Positions 1 to 9,426 of a stretch of DNA of 64,000 nt are shown in pieces (within the stretch, counting starts at the first letter, position 1; the number at the start of each line of letters is the position of its first letter). The DNA is taken from positions 1-64,000 of the forward strand of contig NZ_BCXG01000011.1 in the NCBI RefSeq assembly GCF_001894985.1, read 5' to 3'. Made by a program: the position numbers and the translations under genes. The stretch is from Rhodococcus tukisamuensis NBRC 100609. GTDB taxonomy: Bacteria; Actinomycetota; Actinomycetes; Mycobacteriales; Mycobacteriaceae. The notes beneath the pieces are model-generated. The model worked only from the letters and a program-made list of their open reading frames with translations, had not been told where the DNA came from and ran no database searches.

Positions 1-145
1 CGTCGGCGGCGCCGCGGCCGGCCGACGCGGCAGGTCCCGCCGGGCGGGCGCGCGACGGACGCCGCGCCCCCGCCCCGTCGCGTTCACGACGGGGATCCCG
101 ACCACCCGGGCTGTTGCCCGGACGTGACCTACCGCGTTGGCTCAC
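1..145 (-). CDS. FtsB/DivIC-like septum formation initiator, N-terminal part only
   Basis: Reading the minus strand from a GTG at 143-145 gives an open, very basic and Pro/Gly/Arg-rich N-terminus (MSQRGRSRPGNS...) that runs off the window edge. An AAGGA ribosome site lies about 8 nt upstream. The gene begins 22 nt after the enolase stop on the same strand, so it is probably co-transcribed with eno. In M. tuberculosis the gene after eno (Rv1024) encodes an FtsB/DivIC-like single-pass divisome protein with a long charged N-terminus. The name rests on that position and the basic tail. The membrane segment and coiled coil that would prove it lie outside the window. Confidence 0.55.
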   Translation of the reverse strand, partial: MSQRGRSRPGNSPGGRDPRRERDGAGARRPSRARPAGPAASAGRGAAD

Positions 146-167
146 AACCGGATTCCTTCGTCTGCGC

Positions 168-1547
<1,380 letters not shown>

Positions 1548-1565
1548 TCAGGCGGTTGCGCGCGG

Positions 1566-2312
1566 TCACGGGCGGGTGCCGACCGAGTACGCGGCGGCCC
1601 GGTCGCGTACGTCCGACAGGTACTCGCCGGACAGGTTGTAGGCCATCAGTGCCCGCTGCCACCCGTCCGCGGTGGTCAGGTCCCCGCCCCGGGCGCAGAG
1701 GTACCGGGCCGCGGTCAGCGCGGCGTCGTCGATGTTGTCGGGGTCGACCACGCCGTCGCCGTTGGCGTCCACTCCCCAGCGTTGCCAGGTCTCGGGGATG
1801 AACTGCAGCGGCCCCATCGCGCGGTCGTGCACCGCGTCGCCGTCGCGGGCCCCGCCGTCGGTGTCCGGGATCTCCGCCACGCCCGGTCCGCCGTCGAGCG
1901 GGATCCCGCGGATCGGCGGGCTCACCGTCCCGTCCGGCGCGACGCTCGACCCTCGGTAGGTGCCGTGTCGGCTCTCCACCCCGGCGATACCGGCGACGGT
2001 GGTCCAGCCGATCCCGCAGTCGGGCCGCGACTGCGCCATCACCGCGGCGGCGTACCCGTACGCCTCGAGTGCCAGCGTGCCGATGCCGAGGGCGTCGGGC
2101 TGCTCCTCGGCCCAGCCGCGCAGCTGCTCGGCGGCACGGCCGGGGGCGTCGACGTCGATCGCCGGGAGCGCCGCACCGGGTCCGGGCGGGATGCCCTCCG
2201 GGATCGCAACCCGGGGCGCGCCGCCGCAACCGGCCAGTGTCACCCCCGCGACGGTCACCAGCGCCGCCCACCCGACGGCCCGCCTCTTCCGTGAGTTCAC
2301 TCGCTCCATCAT
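1566..2312 (-). CDS. lpqU: LpqU-like lipoprotein lytic transglycosylase
   Basis: Predicted lipid-anchored peptidoglycan lytic transglycosylase, about 248 aa. Tandem ATGs at 2312 and 2309 are followed by a basic n-region, a hydrophobic core and the lipobox LAGC. The mature part has an MltB-like fold signature: a candidate catalytic Glu in AGVESRHG, then MGPLQFIPETWQRWG and a C-terminal AAxYLC...ALxAYN pattern. It would cleave glycan strands at the outer face of the membrane. It is 102 nt upstream of eno on the same strand, as lpqU is in M. tuberculosis. The upstream ribosome site is weak, so the exact start is uncertain. The divergent efeU promoter lies just beyond. Confidence 0.85.
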   Translation of the reverse strand: MMERVNSRKRRAVGWAALVTVAGVTLAGCGGAPRVAIPEGIPPGPGAALPAIDVDAPGRAAEQLRGWAEEQPDALGIGTLALEAYGYAAAVMAQSRPDCGIGWTTVAGIAGVESRHGTYRGSSVAPDGTVSPPIRGIPLDGGPGVAEIPDTDGGARDGDAVHDRAMGPLQFIPETWQRWGVDANGDGVVDPDNIDDAALTAARYLCARGGDLTTADGWQRALMAYNLSGEYLSDVRDRAAAYSVGTRP

Positions 2313-2442
2313 CCACAGTCGTGGGCACCCCGGGCGGCCCACTGCCCGCGCACCCACCCCGCACGCAAGGTAAAGACGAACAAAAGCGCTGTTCAGTACG
2401 GAGTTTCGCCATTCTGCGGGGGTGTAGGGTTTTCGGGCGAGC

Positions 2443-2461
2443 TAAGGTTCGCCTTGCCTAC
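2443..2461. promoter_or_regulatory. IdeR/DtxR-type iron box before efeU
   Basis: TAAGGTTCGCCTTGCCTAC, read on the other strand as GTAGGCAAGGCGAACCTTA, matches about 14 of 19 positions of the established IdeR/DtxR consensus TTAGGTTAGGCTAACCTAA. It lies about 34 nt before the efeU GTG. Fe(II)-loaded IdeR binding here would repress efeUOB when iron is ample. The motif match is seen; binding is inferred. Confidence 0.7.
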
Positions 2462-2494
2462 CACCGCGACCGACACCACCCTCCAGGAGCAGCC

Positions 2495-3394
2495 GTGCAC
2501 GTCCTCGCCGCCGGCGGTACCCCGGGCATTGCGACGCAACTGTTCGGCAGCGGCCTGATCGGGGTCCGCGAGGGACTCGAGACCGGCATCGTCGTGATGA
2601 TCCTGGTCGCCTTCCTGGTCAAGTCCGATCGCCGCGACGCCCTGAAGTGGGTGTGGGTCGGCGTCGGCGCGGCCGTCGCCATGGTCGTGATCCTGTTCGG
2701 CGCCATCCACTTCGGCACCTCCACCGTCACCGGCACGGCCGCCGAACTGATCAGCGGCATCGCCTCCCTGGTCGCCGTCGTGATCGTGACCGCGATGGTG
2801 CTGTGGATGCGCAAGGCCGCGGCCTCCATCTCCGGGCACCTGAAGGCGGACCTCGCCCGGGCCCTCGCCGTCGGCCCGTTCGCGGTCGCCGCGATGGCGT
2901 TCTTCGCCGTCGGGCGCGAGGGCGTCGAGACCGCGCTGCTGCTGGTCGGCTACGCCGAGAACTCTGCGGGCAGCACCTGGCCGCTGGTCGGGTTGCTGCT
3001 CGGCATCGCGGTGGCCGCCCTGCTGACGGTGCTGCTCTACGTCGGCGCGGTGCGCATCAACTTCACGAAGTTCTTCCGCTACACCGGCGTCTTCCTGATC
3101 GTGGTCGCCGCCGGCATCCTGGCCTACGGCGTCCGAGCGCTGCAGATCGCCGGCTGGCTGCCCGGCCGGTCCACCCTCGCGTTCGACGTCTCCGCCGGCT
3201 TCGACACCTCCAGCTGGTACGCCGTTGCGCTGCAGGGCATCTTCAACCTCCGCCCCGACCCGACCCTGCTGCAGGTGCTCGCCTGGGCGACCTACGTGGT
3301 GGTCGTGCTGGCGCTGTTCCTGCGGCCACTCGCGCCCAAGCCCGCGGCCCCGGCCCCCGCCGGCGACGACAAGACCTCCGAACTTCCCGTCTGA
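2495..3394 (+). CDS. efeU: EfeU/Ftr1-family iron permease
   Basis: Membrane permease of the EfeUOB iron uptake system, 299 aa with about seven hydrophobic segments. Both iron-passage REXXE motifs of the Ftr1/EfeU family are intact: REGLE at residues 25-29 and REGVE at 141-145. The start is a GTG preceded by AGGAG; the frame continues upstream without family-like sequence. efeO follows after 16 nt and efeB overlaps efeO, so the three form one operon, likely controlled by the iron box upstream. Confidence 0.93.
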   Translation: MHVLAAGGTPGIATQLFGSGLIGVREGLETGIVVMILVAFLVKSDRRDALKWVWVGVGAAVAMVVILFGAIHFGTSTVTGTAAELISGIASLVAVVIVTAMVLWMRKAAASISGHLKADLARALAVGPFAVAAMAFFAVGREGVETALLLVGYAENSAGSTWPLVGLLLGIAVAALLTVLLYVGAVRINFTKFFRYTGVFLIVVAAGILAYGVRALQIAGWLPGRSTLAFDVSAGFDTSSWYAVALQGIFNLRPDPTLLQVLAWATYVVVVLALFLRPLAPKPAAPAPAGDDKTSELPV

Positions 3395-3410
3395 CCGAAA
3401 GGCACCGATC

Positions 3411-4541
3411 GTGCGTCGTTCCACCATCGCCCTCGCCCTGCTGGCCCTCACACCGCTGGCCCTCGCCGCCTGCACCTCGAAGGCCGGGTCCAGCGACGCG
3501 ATCGCCGTCACCGCGACGGACACCACCTGCGACGTCGCCGCGCACACCGCCGAGACCGGCAACACCACCTTCGAGATCACCAACAACGGCTCGAAGGTCA
3601 CCGAGTTCTACGTCTACGGCGACGGCGACCGGGTGATGGGCGAGGTCGAGAACGTCGGACCGGGCCTGACCCGCAGGCTGATCGTCAACCTGGCCTCGGC
3701 CGGCACGTACCACACGGCCTGCAAGCCGGGCATGGTCGGCGACGGCATCCGCGCCGAGTTCACCGTCACCGGCGACTCGACCACCCCCACCGACGAGACC
3801 GGCCAGCTCGCCGACGCCGCGGCGAACTACAAGCGGTACGTCACCGGCCAGGTCGCGGCGCTGCAGGAGACCGCCGCCGGCTTCGTCGCGGCGATCAAGG
3901 CGGGGGACATCGAGGCGGCCAAGGCCCAGTACCCGACCACGCGGACCTACTACGAGCGGATCGAACCGATCGCGGAGTCGTTCCCCGACGACCTCGACCC
4001 GCGTCTGGACCTGCGCGAGGTGGACGTCGAGCCCGGCCAGCGCTGGACCGGCTTCCACCGCCTGGAGAAGGACCTGTGGGTGAGCGGCCTGCAGCCGGAC
4101 ACCAATGCGATGGCCGACCAGCTGCTCACGGACCTGAAGGAACTCTCCGACGGCATCGGTGCCGATGACTTCACCGTCGACCCCATCCAGGTCGCGGGCG
4201 GCGCGCAGACCCTGCTCGACGAGATCTCCCGCACCAAGATCACGGGCGAGGAGGACATCTTCTCCGGCACCGACCTGTGGGACTTCCAGGCCAACGTGGA
4301 CGGCTCGCAGGCCGCGATCGCCTCGGTCCGCCCCATCCTCGACGAGCGCAACCCCGCACTCGCGGCCAGGGTCGACCAGCGCTTCGCTGAGCTGGACGCC
4401 GCCCTCGCCCAGTACCGCCTCGGCGACGGGTTCGTCCTCTACGGCACCGTCACCGAACCGCAGCGGCAGGCGCTCTCCCACCAGATCGACGCATTGTCCG
4501 CCGAAGTGAGCCAGGTGCAGGGTGTCGTCGCAGGACAGTAA
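3411..4541 (+). CDS. efeO: EfeO, cupredoxin/M75-like iron-binding lipoprotein
   Basis: Extracytoplasmic component of EfeUOB, 376 aa from the GTG at 3411 with a GAAAGG ribosome site. The signal peptide ends in the lipobox LAAC (Cys about 21), so it should be lipid-anchored. Residues about 30-120 form a cupredoxin-like domain; the rest is the imelysin-like M75 domain with the HxxE motif HRLE at residues 216-219 and a following LEKDLW signature. It is thought to pass iron to EfeU. Length agrees with E. coli EfeO. It overlaps efeB by 20 nt. Confidence 0.93.
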   Translation: MRRSTIALALLALTPLALAACTSKAGSSDAIAVTATDTTCDVAAHTAETGNTTFEITNNGSKVTEFYVYGDGDRVMGEVENVGPGLTRRLIVNLASAGTYHTACKPGMVGDGIRAEFTVTGDSTTPTDETGQLADAAANYKRYVTGQVAALQETAAGFVAAIKAGDIEAAKAQYPTTRTYYERIEPIAESFPDDLDPRLDLREVDVEPGQRWTGFHRLEKDLWVSGLQPDTNAMADQLLTDLKELSDGIGADDFTVDPIQVAGGAQTLLDEISRTKITGEEDIFSGTDLWDFQANVDGSQAAIASVRPILDERNPALAARVDQRFAELDAALAQYRLGDGFVLYGTVTEPQRQALSHQIDALSAEVSQVQGVVAGQ

Positions 4542-5871
4542 CCAGGACAACGGTCACGCCGAACCCGTTGCGCGAAAAGGTATCTCCCGCCGCCGACTGT
4601 TCGGCGCCGCCGGGGCCGGCGCTGTCGCAGTCGGCGCCGGCGCCGTGGCCGGGCGGCTGACCGCACCCGATCCCACATCCGGTTACGACGACGTGGTCCC
4701 CTTCCGCGGCGCCGTCCAGGCGGGCATCGTCACGCCCGTTCAGGACCGCATGCACTTCGCGGCCTTCGACGTGACCACCGACTCACGCGAAGAGCTGGTG
4801 GCGCTGCTGCGGAAGTGGACGGCGATGGCCGAGCGGATGACGGCCGGCAAGCAGGCCACCGAGGGCGGCGCCGTCGACGCGGGCGAGTACCGCCCACCGG
4901 ACGACACCGGCGAGGCCCTCGACCTCGACGCCTGCCGGCTGACGCTCACCATCGGCTTCGGCCCGTCGCTGTTCGTCGGTGCCGACGGCAAGGACCGCTT
5001 CGGCATCGCCGGCCTTCGCCCGCAACGGCTGACCGACCTGCCCAAGTTCACTGGCGACGCCCTCGACCCGGCGCGCAGTGGCGGGGACATCTGCATCCAG
5101 GCCTGCGCGGACGACCCGCAGGTGGCCGTGCATGCCATCCGGAACCTGGCCCGCGTCGGCTTCGGCACGGTCGCGGTGAAGTGGTCGCAACTCGGCTTCG
5201 GTCGCACCTCCTCGACCTCCACCTCCCAATCGACGCCGCGAAACCTGTTCGGGTTCAAGGACGGAACCCGCAACATCAAGGCCGAGGACCCGGCGGCGGT
5301 CTCCGAGTTCGTGTGGGCGGCCCCGATCGACGACCAGGCCTGGATGGCCGGCGGCTCCTACCTGGTGGCCCGGCGGATCCGGATGCTGATCGAGCCGTGG
5401 GACCGGACCGTGCTGCACGAGCAGGAACGGGTGATCGGGCGCAGCAAGGGCAGCGGTGCCCCGCTCGGGGGCCGCGACGAGTTCGACCCGCTCGAGCTCG
5501 AGGCCAAGGGCGCCGGCGGCAAGCCGGTCATCGACACGGACTCGCACGTGCGGCTGGCGTCCGCGGAGGAGCTGGGAGGCATCCAGATCCTGCGCCGGGG
5601 CTACAACTTCACCGACGGCTCGGACGGCTTCGGCCACCTGGACGCGGGGCTGTTCTTCATCGCGTACTGCCGGGACCCGCAGACCCAGTTCGTCCCGATG
5701 CAGCAGAGCCTGGCCCGCAACGACGCGCTGAACGAGTACATCAAGCACGTCGGGTCGGCGGTGTTCGCGGTGCCACCGGGAGTCGGCGACGCCGGGTACT
5801 GGGGCTCGACGCTGTTCGGGGACGCCGGCCCGTCCGTGGACGACCGCGAAGCGGGGACTCCCGGTCAGTAG
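4522..5871 (+). CDS. efeB: EfeB, Tat-exported DyP-type heme peroxidase
   Basis: 449-aa dye-decolourising peroxidase completing EfeUOB. A twin-arginine signal (SRRRLFG, residues 22-28) precedes a hydrophobic stretch, so the folded heme protein is exported by Tat. The DyP signature GFKDGTRN starts at residue 244, including the distal Asp (D247) and the nearby Arg. In the family EfeB oxidises Fe(II) and/or contributes to heme iron release. The GTG start lies inside the efeO 3' end, indicating translational coupling. Its last 7 nt overlap the convergent sugar transferase gene, with no room for a hairpin terminator. Confidence 0.94.
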   Translation: MSSQDSNQDNGHAEPVARKGISRRRLFGAAGAGAVAVGAGAVAGRLTAPDPTSGYDDVVPFRGAVQAGIVTPVQDRMHFAAFDVTTDSREELVALLRKWTAMAERMTAGKQATEGGAVDAGEYRPPDDTGEALDLDACRLTLTIGFGPSLFVGADGKDRFGIAGLRPQRLTDLPKFTGDALDPARSGGDICIQACADDPQVAVHAIRNLARVGFGTVAVKWSQLGFGRTSSTSTSQSTPRNLFGFKDGTRNIKAEDPAAVSEFVWAAPIDDQAWMAGGSYLVARRIRMLIEPWDRTVLHEQERVIGRSKGSGAPLGGRDEFDPLELEAKGAGGKPVIDTDSHVRLASAEELGGIQILRRGYNFTDGSDGFGHLDAGLFFIAYCRDPQTQFVPMQQSLARNDALNEYIKHVGSAVFAVPPGVGDAGYWGSTLFGDAGPSVDDREAGTPGQ

Positions 5872-7430
5872 GCTCCGTCGGAGCGCAACACGGCCCCCGC
5901 GGTCTTCCACAGGATCATGATGTCGAGGGTCATCGACCAGTTCTCCACGTAACGCAGGTCAATCCGTACCGACTCCTCCCAGGAGAGGTCGCTGCGCCCG
6001 CTGATCTGCCACAGACCCGTCAGTCCGGGCTTGACGAGCATTCGCCGACGCACACCGCCGTCGTCGTACTTCTCGACCTCGGCGATCAGCGGCGGCCTGG
6101 GGCCGACCAGCGACATGTGACCGGCAACGACGTTCAGCAGCTGCGGCAGTTCGTCGATCGAGTACCGCCGGATGAAGTGACCCACGCGCGTCACCCGCGG
6201 ATCGTCCTTGATCTTGAACAAGACGCCGGACCCCTCGTTCACGGAGGAAAATTCGGCCAGCCTGGTATCCGCGTCGCGAACCATGCTGCGGAACTTGATC
6301 ATCTCGAACGTCGTCCCGGCGCGACCCACCCGCGTCTGCCGGTAGAACGCGGGACCGGGACTGGTCAGGCGAACCGCACAGCCCACCGCGATCAGCAGCG
6401 GCGACATCGCGACCAGCAACGCGAGCGCGAGCACACGGTCCAGCACGGACTTGACCACCCAGGCGGGTCCGGTGAAGCGCGGCGCGCTCAACTGCAGCAG
6501 CGGTGTGCCGGCCACCGGGCTGATGTGAAGTCGCGGACCGACGATGTCCATGAGCGCGGGCGCGATCAGCAGATCCGCGCCGGTACCCTCGAGATCCCAC
6601 GCAAGCCGCTGGGTGCGCGACTGCGACCACCCGATCGACGGGAGGATCGCGACGGCGTCGAAGCCCCGCAGGGCCACGATCCCGACGATGTCCCGTTCGG
6701 TGCCGACAATAGGGACCCCGTCGACGTCGAGCGGCAGTTCCCCGGACGGGGCGGCACCCGCGAGGCAGACCGCCTCGACGTTCCACCCCGTGTGGGAGGC
6801 CCCCCTGGTTCGGTGGATCAGGTCCCGTACCGCCGCCTCGTCGCCGGCCGCGACCACCGACCGCAGGTACGCACCCGATCTACGACGCCGGTGGAGCCAC
6901 TTGCGCAGCAGGTATCGGCCGACCACCGACCCCGCAGCGGCGAGGGGCAGGGCGCCGAACACCCACGAATGCCCGCCCGCCGTCTCGACGGCGTATCCGA
7001 CCACCGCCATCACGGCGATCACCGTCACGTAGGCAGTTGCGACCCGGCGGAACTCTTCGGGTCCACAGCCGAGGATCCTCGGGTCCCAGGCGTGATTGAG
7101 CGCAAGGGCAAACAGCGCCAACAGCGGAACTGCCAGCGCAACAGCGAGATTGGCCCGGAGGTCGAGTACGGAAACGTCGTGGTAGACGGCCGACACGAAG
7201 ACGTCTGCCGCCAGCAGGCTCGCCATGTCGATGCCCAGGGCCACCCGTCCGTAACGAGATTCCCAGCTGGGGCGTGGGGGCGCCGGCATCGGTATCGGAA
7301 CACCCCAGGCTCCGTGCCGTTCCGCGGGGGCGTCGATCGGCCGTCCGCATACCGGGCAGACCACCCGTACCGGATCCTGCATCGGCGCGGCGTTTGCCCC
7401 TACACCGCCTCGCGTATCGCATTCGCACAT
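5865..7430 (-). CDS. polyprenyl glycosylphosphotransferase (initiating sugar transferase)
   Basis: 521-aa WbaP/CpsE-like enzyme predicted to load the first sugar phosphate onto undecaprenyl phosphate at the inner face of the membrane. Four hydrophobic segments (about 65-175) and a Rossmann-like middle domain (about 185-300) precede the catalytic part after one more membrane segment (about 322-353). That part has KFRSM (379-383), DELPQLLNVV...MSLVGPRPP (426-447) and PGLTGLWQISGRS (468-480). The N-terminus carries an unusual CPVC pair (residues 25-28). The first ATG at 7430 and one at 7382 are both possible starts; neither has a strong ribosome site. It is the only such enzyme in the window. 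Confidence 0.9.
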   Translation of the reverse strand: MCECDTRGGVGANAAPMQDPVRVVCPVCGRPIDAPAERHGAWGVPIPMPAPPRPSWESRYGRVALGIDMASLLAADVFVSAVYHDVSVLDLRANLAVALAVPLLALFALALNHAWDPRILGCGPEEFRRVATAYVTVIAVMAVVGYAVETAGGHSWVFGALPLAAAGSVVGRYLLRKWLHRRRRSGAYLRSVVAAGDEAAVRDLIHRTRGASHTGWNVEAVCLAGAAPSGELPLDVDGVPIVGTERDIVGIVALRGFDAVAILPSIGWSQSRTQRLAWDLEGTGADLLIAPALMDIVGPRLHISPVAGTPLLQLSAPRFTGPAWVVKSVLDRVLALALLVAMSPLLIAVGCAVRLTSPGPAFYRQTRVGRAGTTFEMIKFRSMVRDADTRLAEFSSVNEGSGVLFKIKDDPRVTRVGHFIRRYSIDELPQLLNVVAGHMSLVGPRPPLIAEVEKYDDGGVRRRMLVKPGLTGLWQISGRSDLSWEESVRIDLRYVENWSMTLDIMILWKTAGAVLRSDGAY

Positions 7431-7566
7431 CTGGAATGTCCAACTTTTTGGTATTCCGCCGCCCCGGCGAACAGACCAAAAACATACCTCAAGTTGGTTA
7501 GATCACTCAAGTCTGTGCACGCACTCCTATTTGACCACCACTACCAAACCCCGCGCTCGCCTGCCG

Positions 7567-9417
7567 CTATGCCCGCGAGGGTTGCGGGTCCCCCACCCGA
7601 ATTCGACCCGCACGGAGAAGTTCGCCGCATCGCTCCGCGGAAACCGGCCGGCTGAACAGGTAACCCTGCGCTCGGTGACAGCCCAGCTCGAGCAGCGCGC
7701 GCGCGGCAACCTCCGTCTCCACACCCTCGGCAACGAGATCGAGGTCAAACGATTTCGCCAGTCCGACAATTGACTCGACAATCGCACGACCACTCGGGCT
7801 GTTCCCGAGATCACGCACGAACTCACGGTCGATCTTGAGCACGTCGAACCGCAGCTGCTTGAGCTGAGCCAACGAGCTGTACCCCGTCCCGAAGTCGTCG
7901 ATCGCCACCCGCACACCGAGGTCGGCGAGCCCCTGCAGAACCACTCGCGTTCGGTCCAGGTCGCCGACCACCACGTTCTCTGTGATCTCCAGGCACACAT
8001 GGCCACCGTCGACCCCGTTCTCCTCGAGAATCCGCGCGACGATGTCGAGGAATTCGAGACCCACCAACTGTGCGGGCGACACGTTCACCCTCAGGGTGAC
8101 GTCCAGCCCGGGGATCCGGGCCCGCCACTGGGCGTACTCGCGGCACGCCCTACCCAACACCCAGGCCCCCAGCTCACCCGCCAGATTGGTCGACTCGGCA
8201 ACCGAAATGAACGACTGCGGCAGCAGTAACCCCAGGACCGGGTGGTCCCACCGCACGAGCGCTTCGACCGCAAGGATCTCACCGGTACGAAGATCGACCT
8301 CCGGTTGGTAGACGAGGTGGAGCCAGTCGTCCGTGATCGACGACCTGAGACTGAGCTCGATGATGTTCCGGATCTCGATCTCTTCGCGCATGTCCTCTGT
8401 GAACGCGACAATCGCATTGCCGCCCTGCGCTTTCGCCCCAATGACGGCCTGGTCCGCCTGCCACAGCAGGTCGGCGGCGGTGCAGTCACCGGGCATCCCC
8501 ACCGCGATCCCGATACTCGCACTGCGGCTGAAGGTGACGTTACCGAGCAACACCCATTCGTTGACGAACTCACTGATCCGCTCGGCCTCGTGGCGAGCAT
8601 CGTCCAAGCCCACTCCCTCACCGAGCACGACGACGAATTCGTCCCCACCCAGTCGTGCCACCAGAGCGTCGGGTGCACATCGACCGGTGAGGCGCGCACC
8701 GATCTCGACGATGAACCGGTCACCAGCGGAGTGACCGAGGAAGTCGTTGAGAGACTTGAGACGGTCCAGGTCGAGGAACAGAATCGCCACCGGCCCCGGG
8801 CTTCCCGGCGCCATCCGACCGTTGAGCTGGTCGAGCAGTGAGTGTCGGTTGGCCAGCCCGGTCAGCTCGTCGTGGTCGGCCCAGTAGTGCAGACTGTTTT
8901 CCGCGCGCACCCGTTCCTGGACCTGGGTGAGCAGCGCGGCAATTGCCTTGAGCACGTTGATTTCCGCCGTGCTCCATTCCCGGTCGCCGAACTTGACGAA
9001 CCCCAGTGTCCCGGTCGTCACCTCGCCGGAGAGCAGTGGCACCGCCACCATTGACGCGGCAAGGACGCCCGATGCCCGCCCAACGCGATCCTGGTACGCG
9101 GTGCTGCTTCCTCCCGGACGGGCGAGGATGACGTCCTTGAGATTTTCCGCGCTCGCGAACTCCGGGCCGGCATCGGCAAAATATACGATGTCAAGCGGAT
9201 CTGGATCGGGCTTGTTCTCGCGTCGTGGCCACTCGGCGACCAAGACCGTCGCTCCGATCTCGTGGTCGTTTCGACGCAGGAAGCAGACATCGAGCCCGAA
9301 GTAGTCGACGACCTCGTGCAGCACCTGCTCGGCACTTGCCACCCATGTCTCTGCCTGAGTTGCGGTCAGCAGGGAGGCAACCGAGGTGACGAGTTCCTCG
9401 AGCGTTCGTGGTTTCAC
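7567..9417 (-). CDS. GAF-GGDEF-EAL cyclic-di-GMP synthase/phosphodiesterase
   Basis: 616-aa cytoplasmic protein. A GAF-like sensor fills about residues 1-165, a GGDEF domain about 180-335 (intact GGDEF at 257-261) and an EAL domain about 355-605 (EAL at 385-387, DDFGTGYSS at 507-515, EGVET at 564-568). Both active sites look complete, so it may both make and break c-di-GMP depending on the GAF signal. Architecture, size and the upstream E1/nitroreductase neighbour match the Rv1354c-Rv1355c pair of M. tuberculosis. It starts 9 nt after that neighbour's stop. The initiating sugar transferase is next downstream, 136 nt away on the same strand. Confidence 0.94.
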   Translation of the reverse strand: MKPRTLEELVTSVASLLTATQAETWVASAEQVLHEVVDYFGLDVCFLRRNDHEIGATVLVAEWPRRENKPDPDPLDIVYFADAGPEFASAENLKDVILARPGGSSTAYQDRVGRASGVLAASMVAVPLLSGEVTTGTLGFVKFGDREWSTAEINVLKAIAALLTQVQERVRAENSLHYWADHDELTGLANRHSLLDQLNGRMAPGSPGPVAILFLDLDRLKSLNDFLGHSAGDRFIVEIGARLTGRCAPDALVARLGGDEFVVVLGEGVGLDDARHEAERISEFVNEWVLLGNVTFSRSASIGIAVGMPGDCTAADLLWQADQAVIGAKAQGGNAIVAFTEDMREEIEIRNIIELSLRSSITDDWLHLVYQPEVDLRTGEILAVEALVRWDHPVLGLLLPQSFISVAESTNLAGELGAWVLGRACREYAQWRARIPGLDVTLRVNVSPAQLVGLEFLDIVARILEENGVDGGHVCLEITENVVVGDLDRTRVVLQGLADLGVRVAIDDFGTGYSSLAQLKQLRFDVLKIDREFVRDLGNSPSGRAIVESIVGLAKSFDLDLVAEGVETEVAARALLELGCHRAQGYLFSRPVSAERCGELLRAGRIRVGDPQPSRA

Positions 9418-9426
9418 GGGAAGACC

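Noticed and set aside
4815-7655. 946-codon plus-strand frame through efeB and the sugar transferase
   Set aside because: Out-of-frame reading of efeB followed by antisense of the sugar transferase; no conserved domain.
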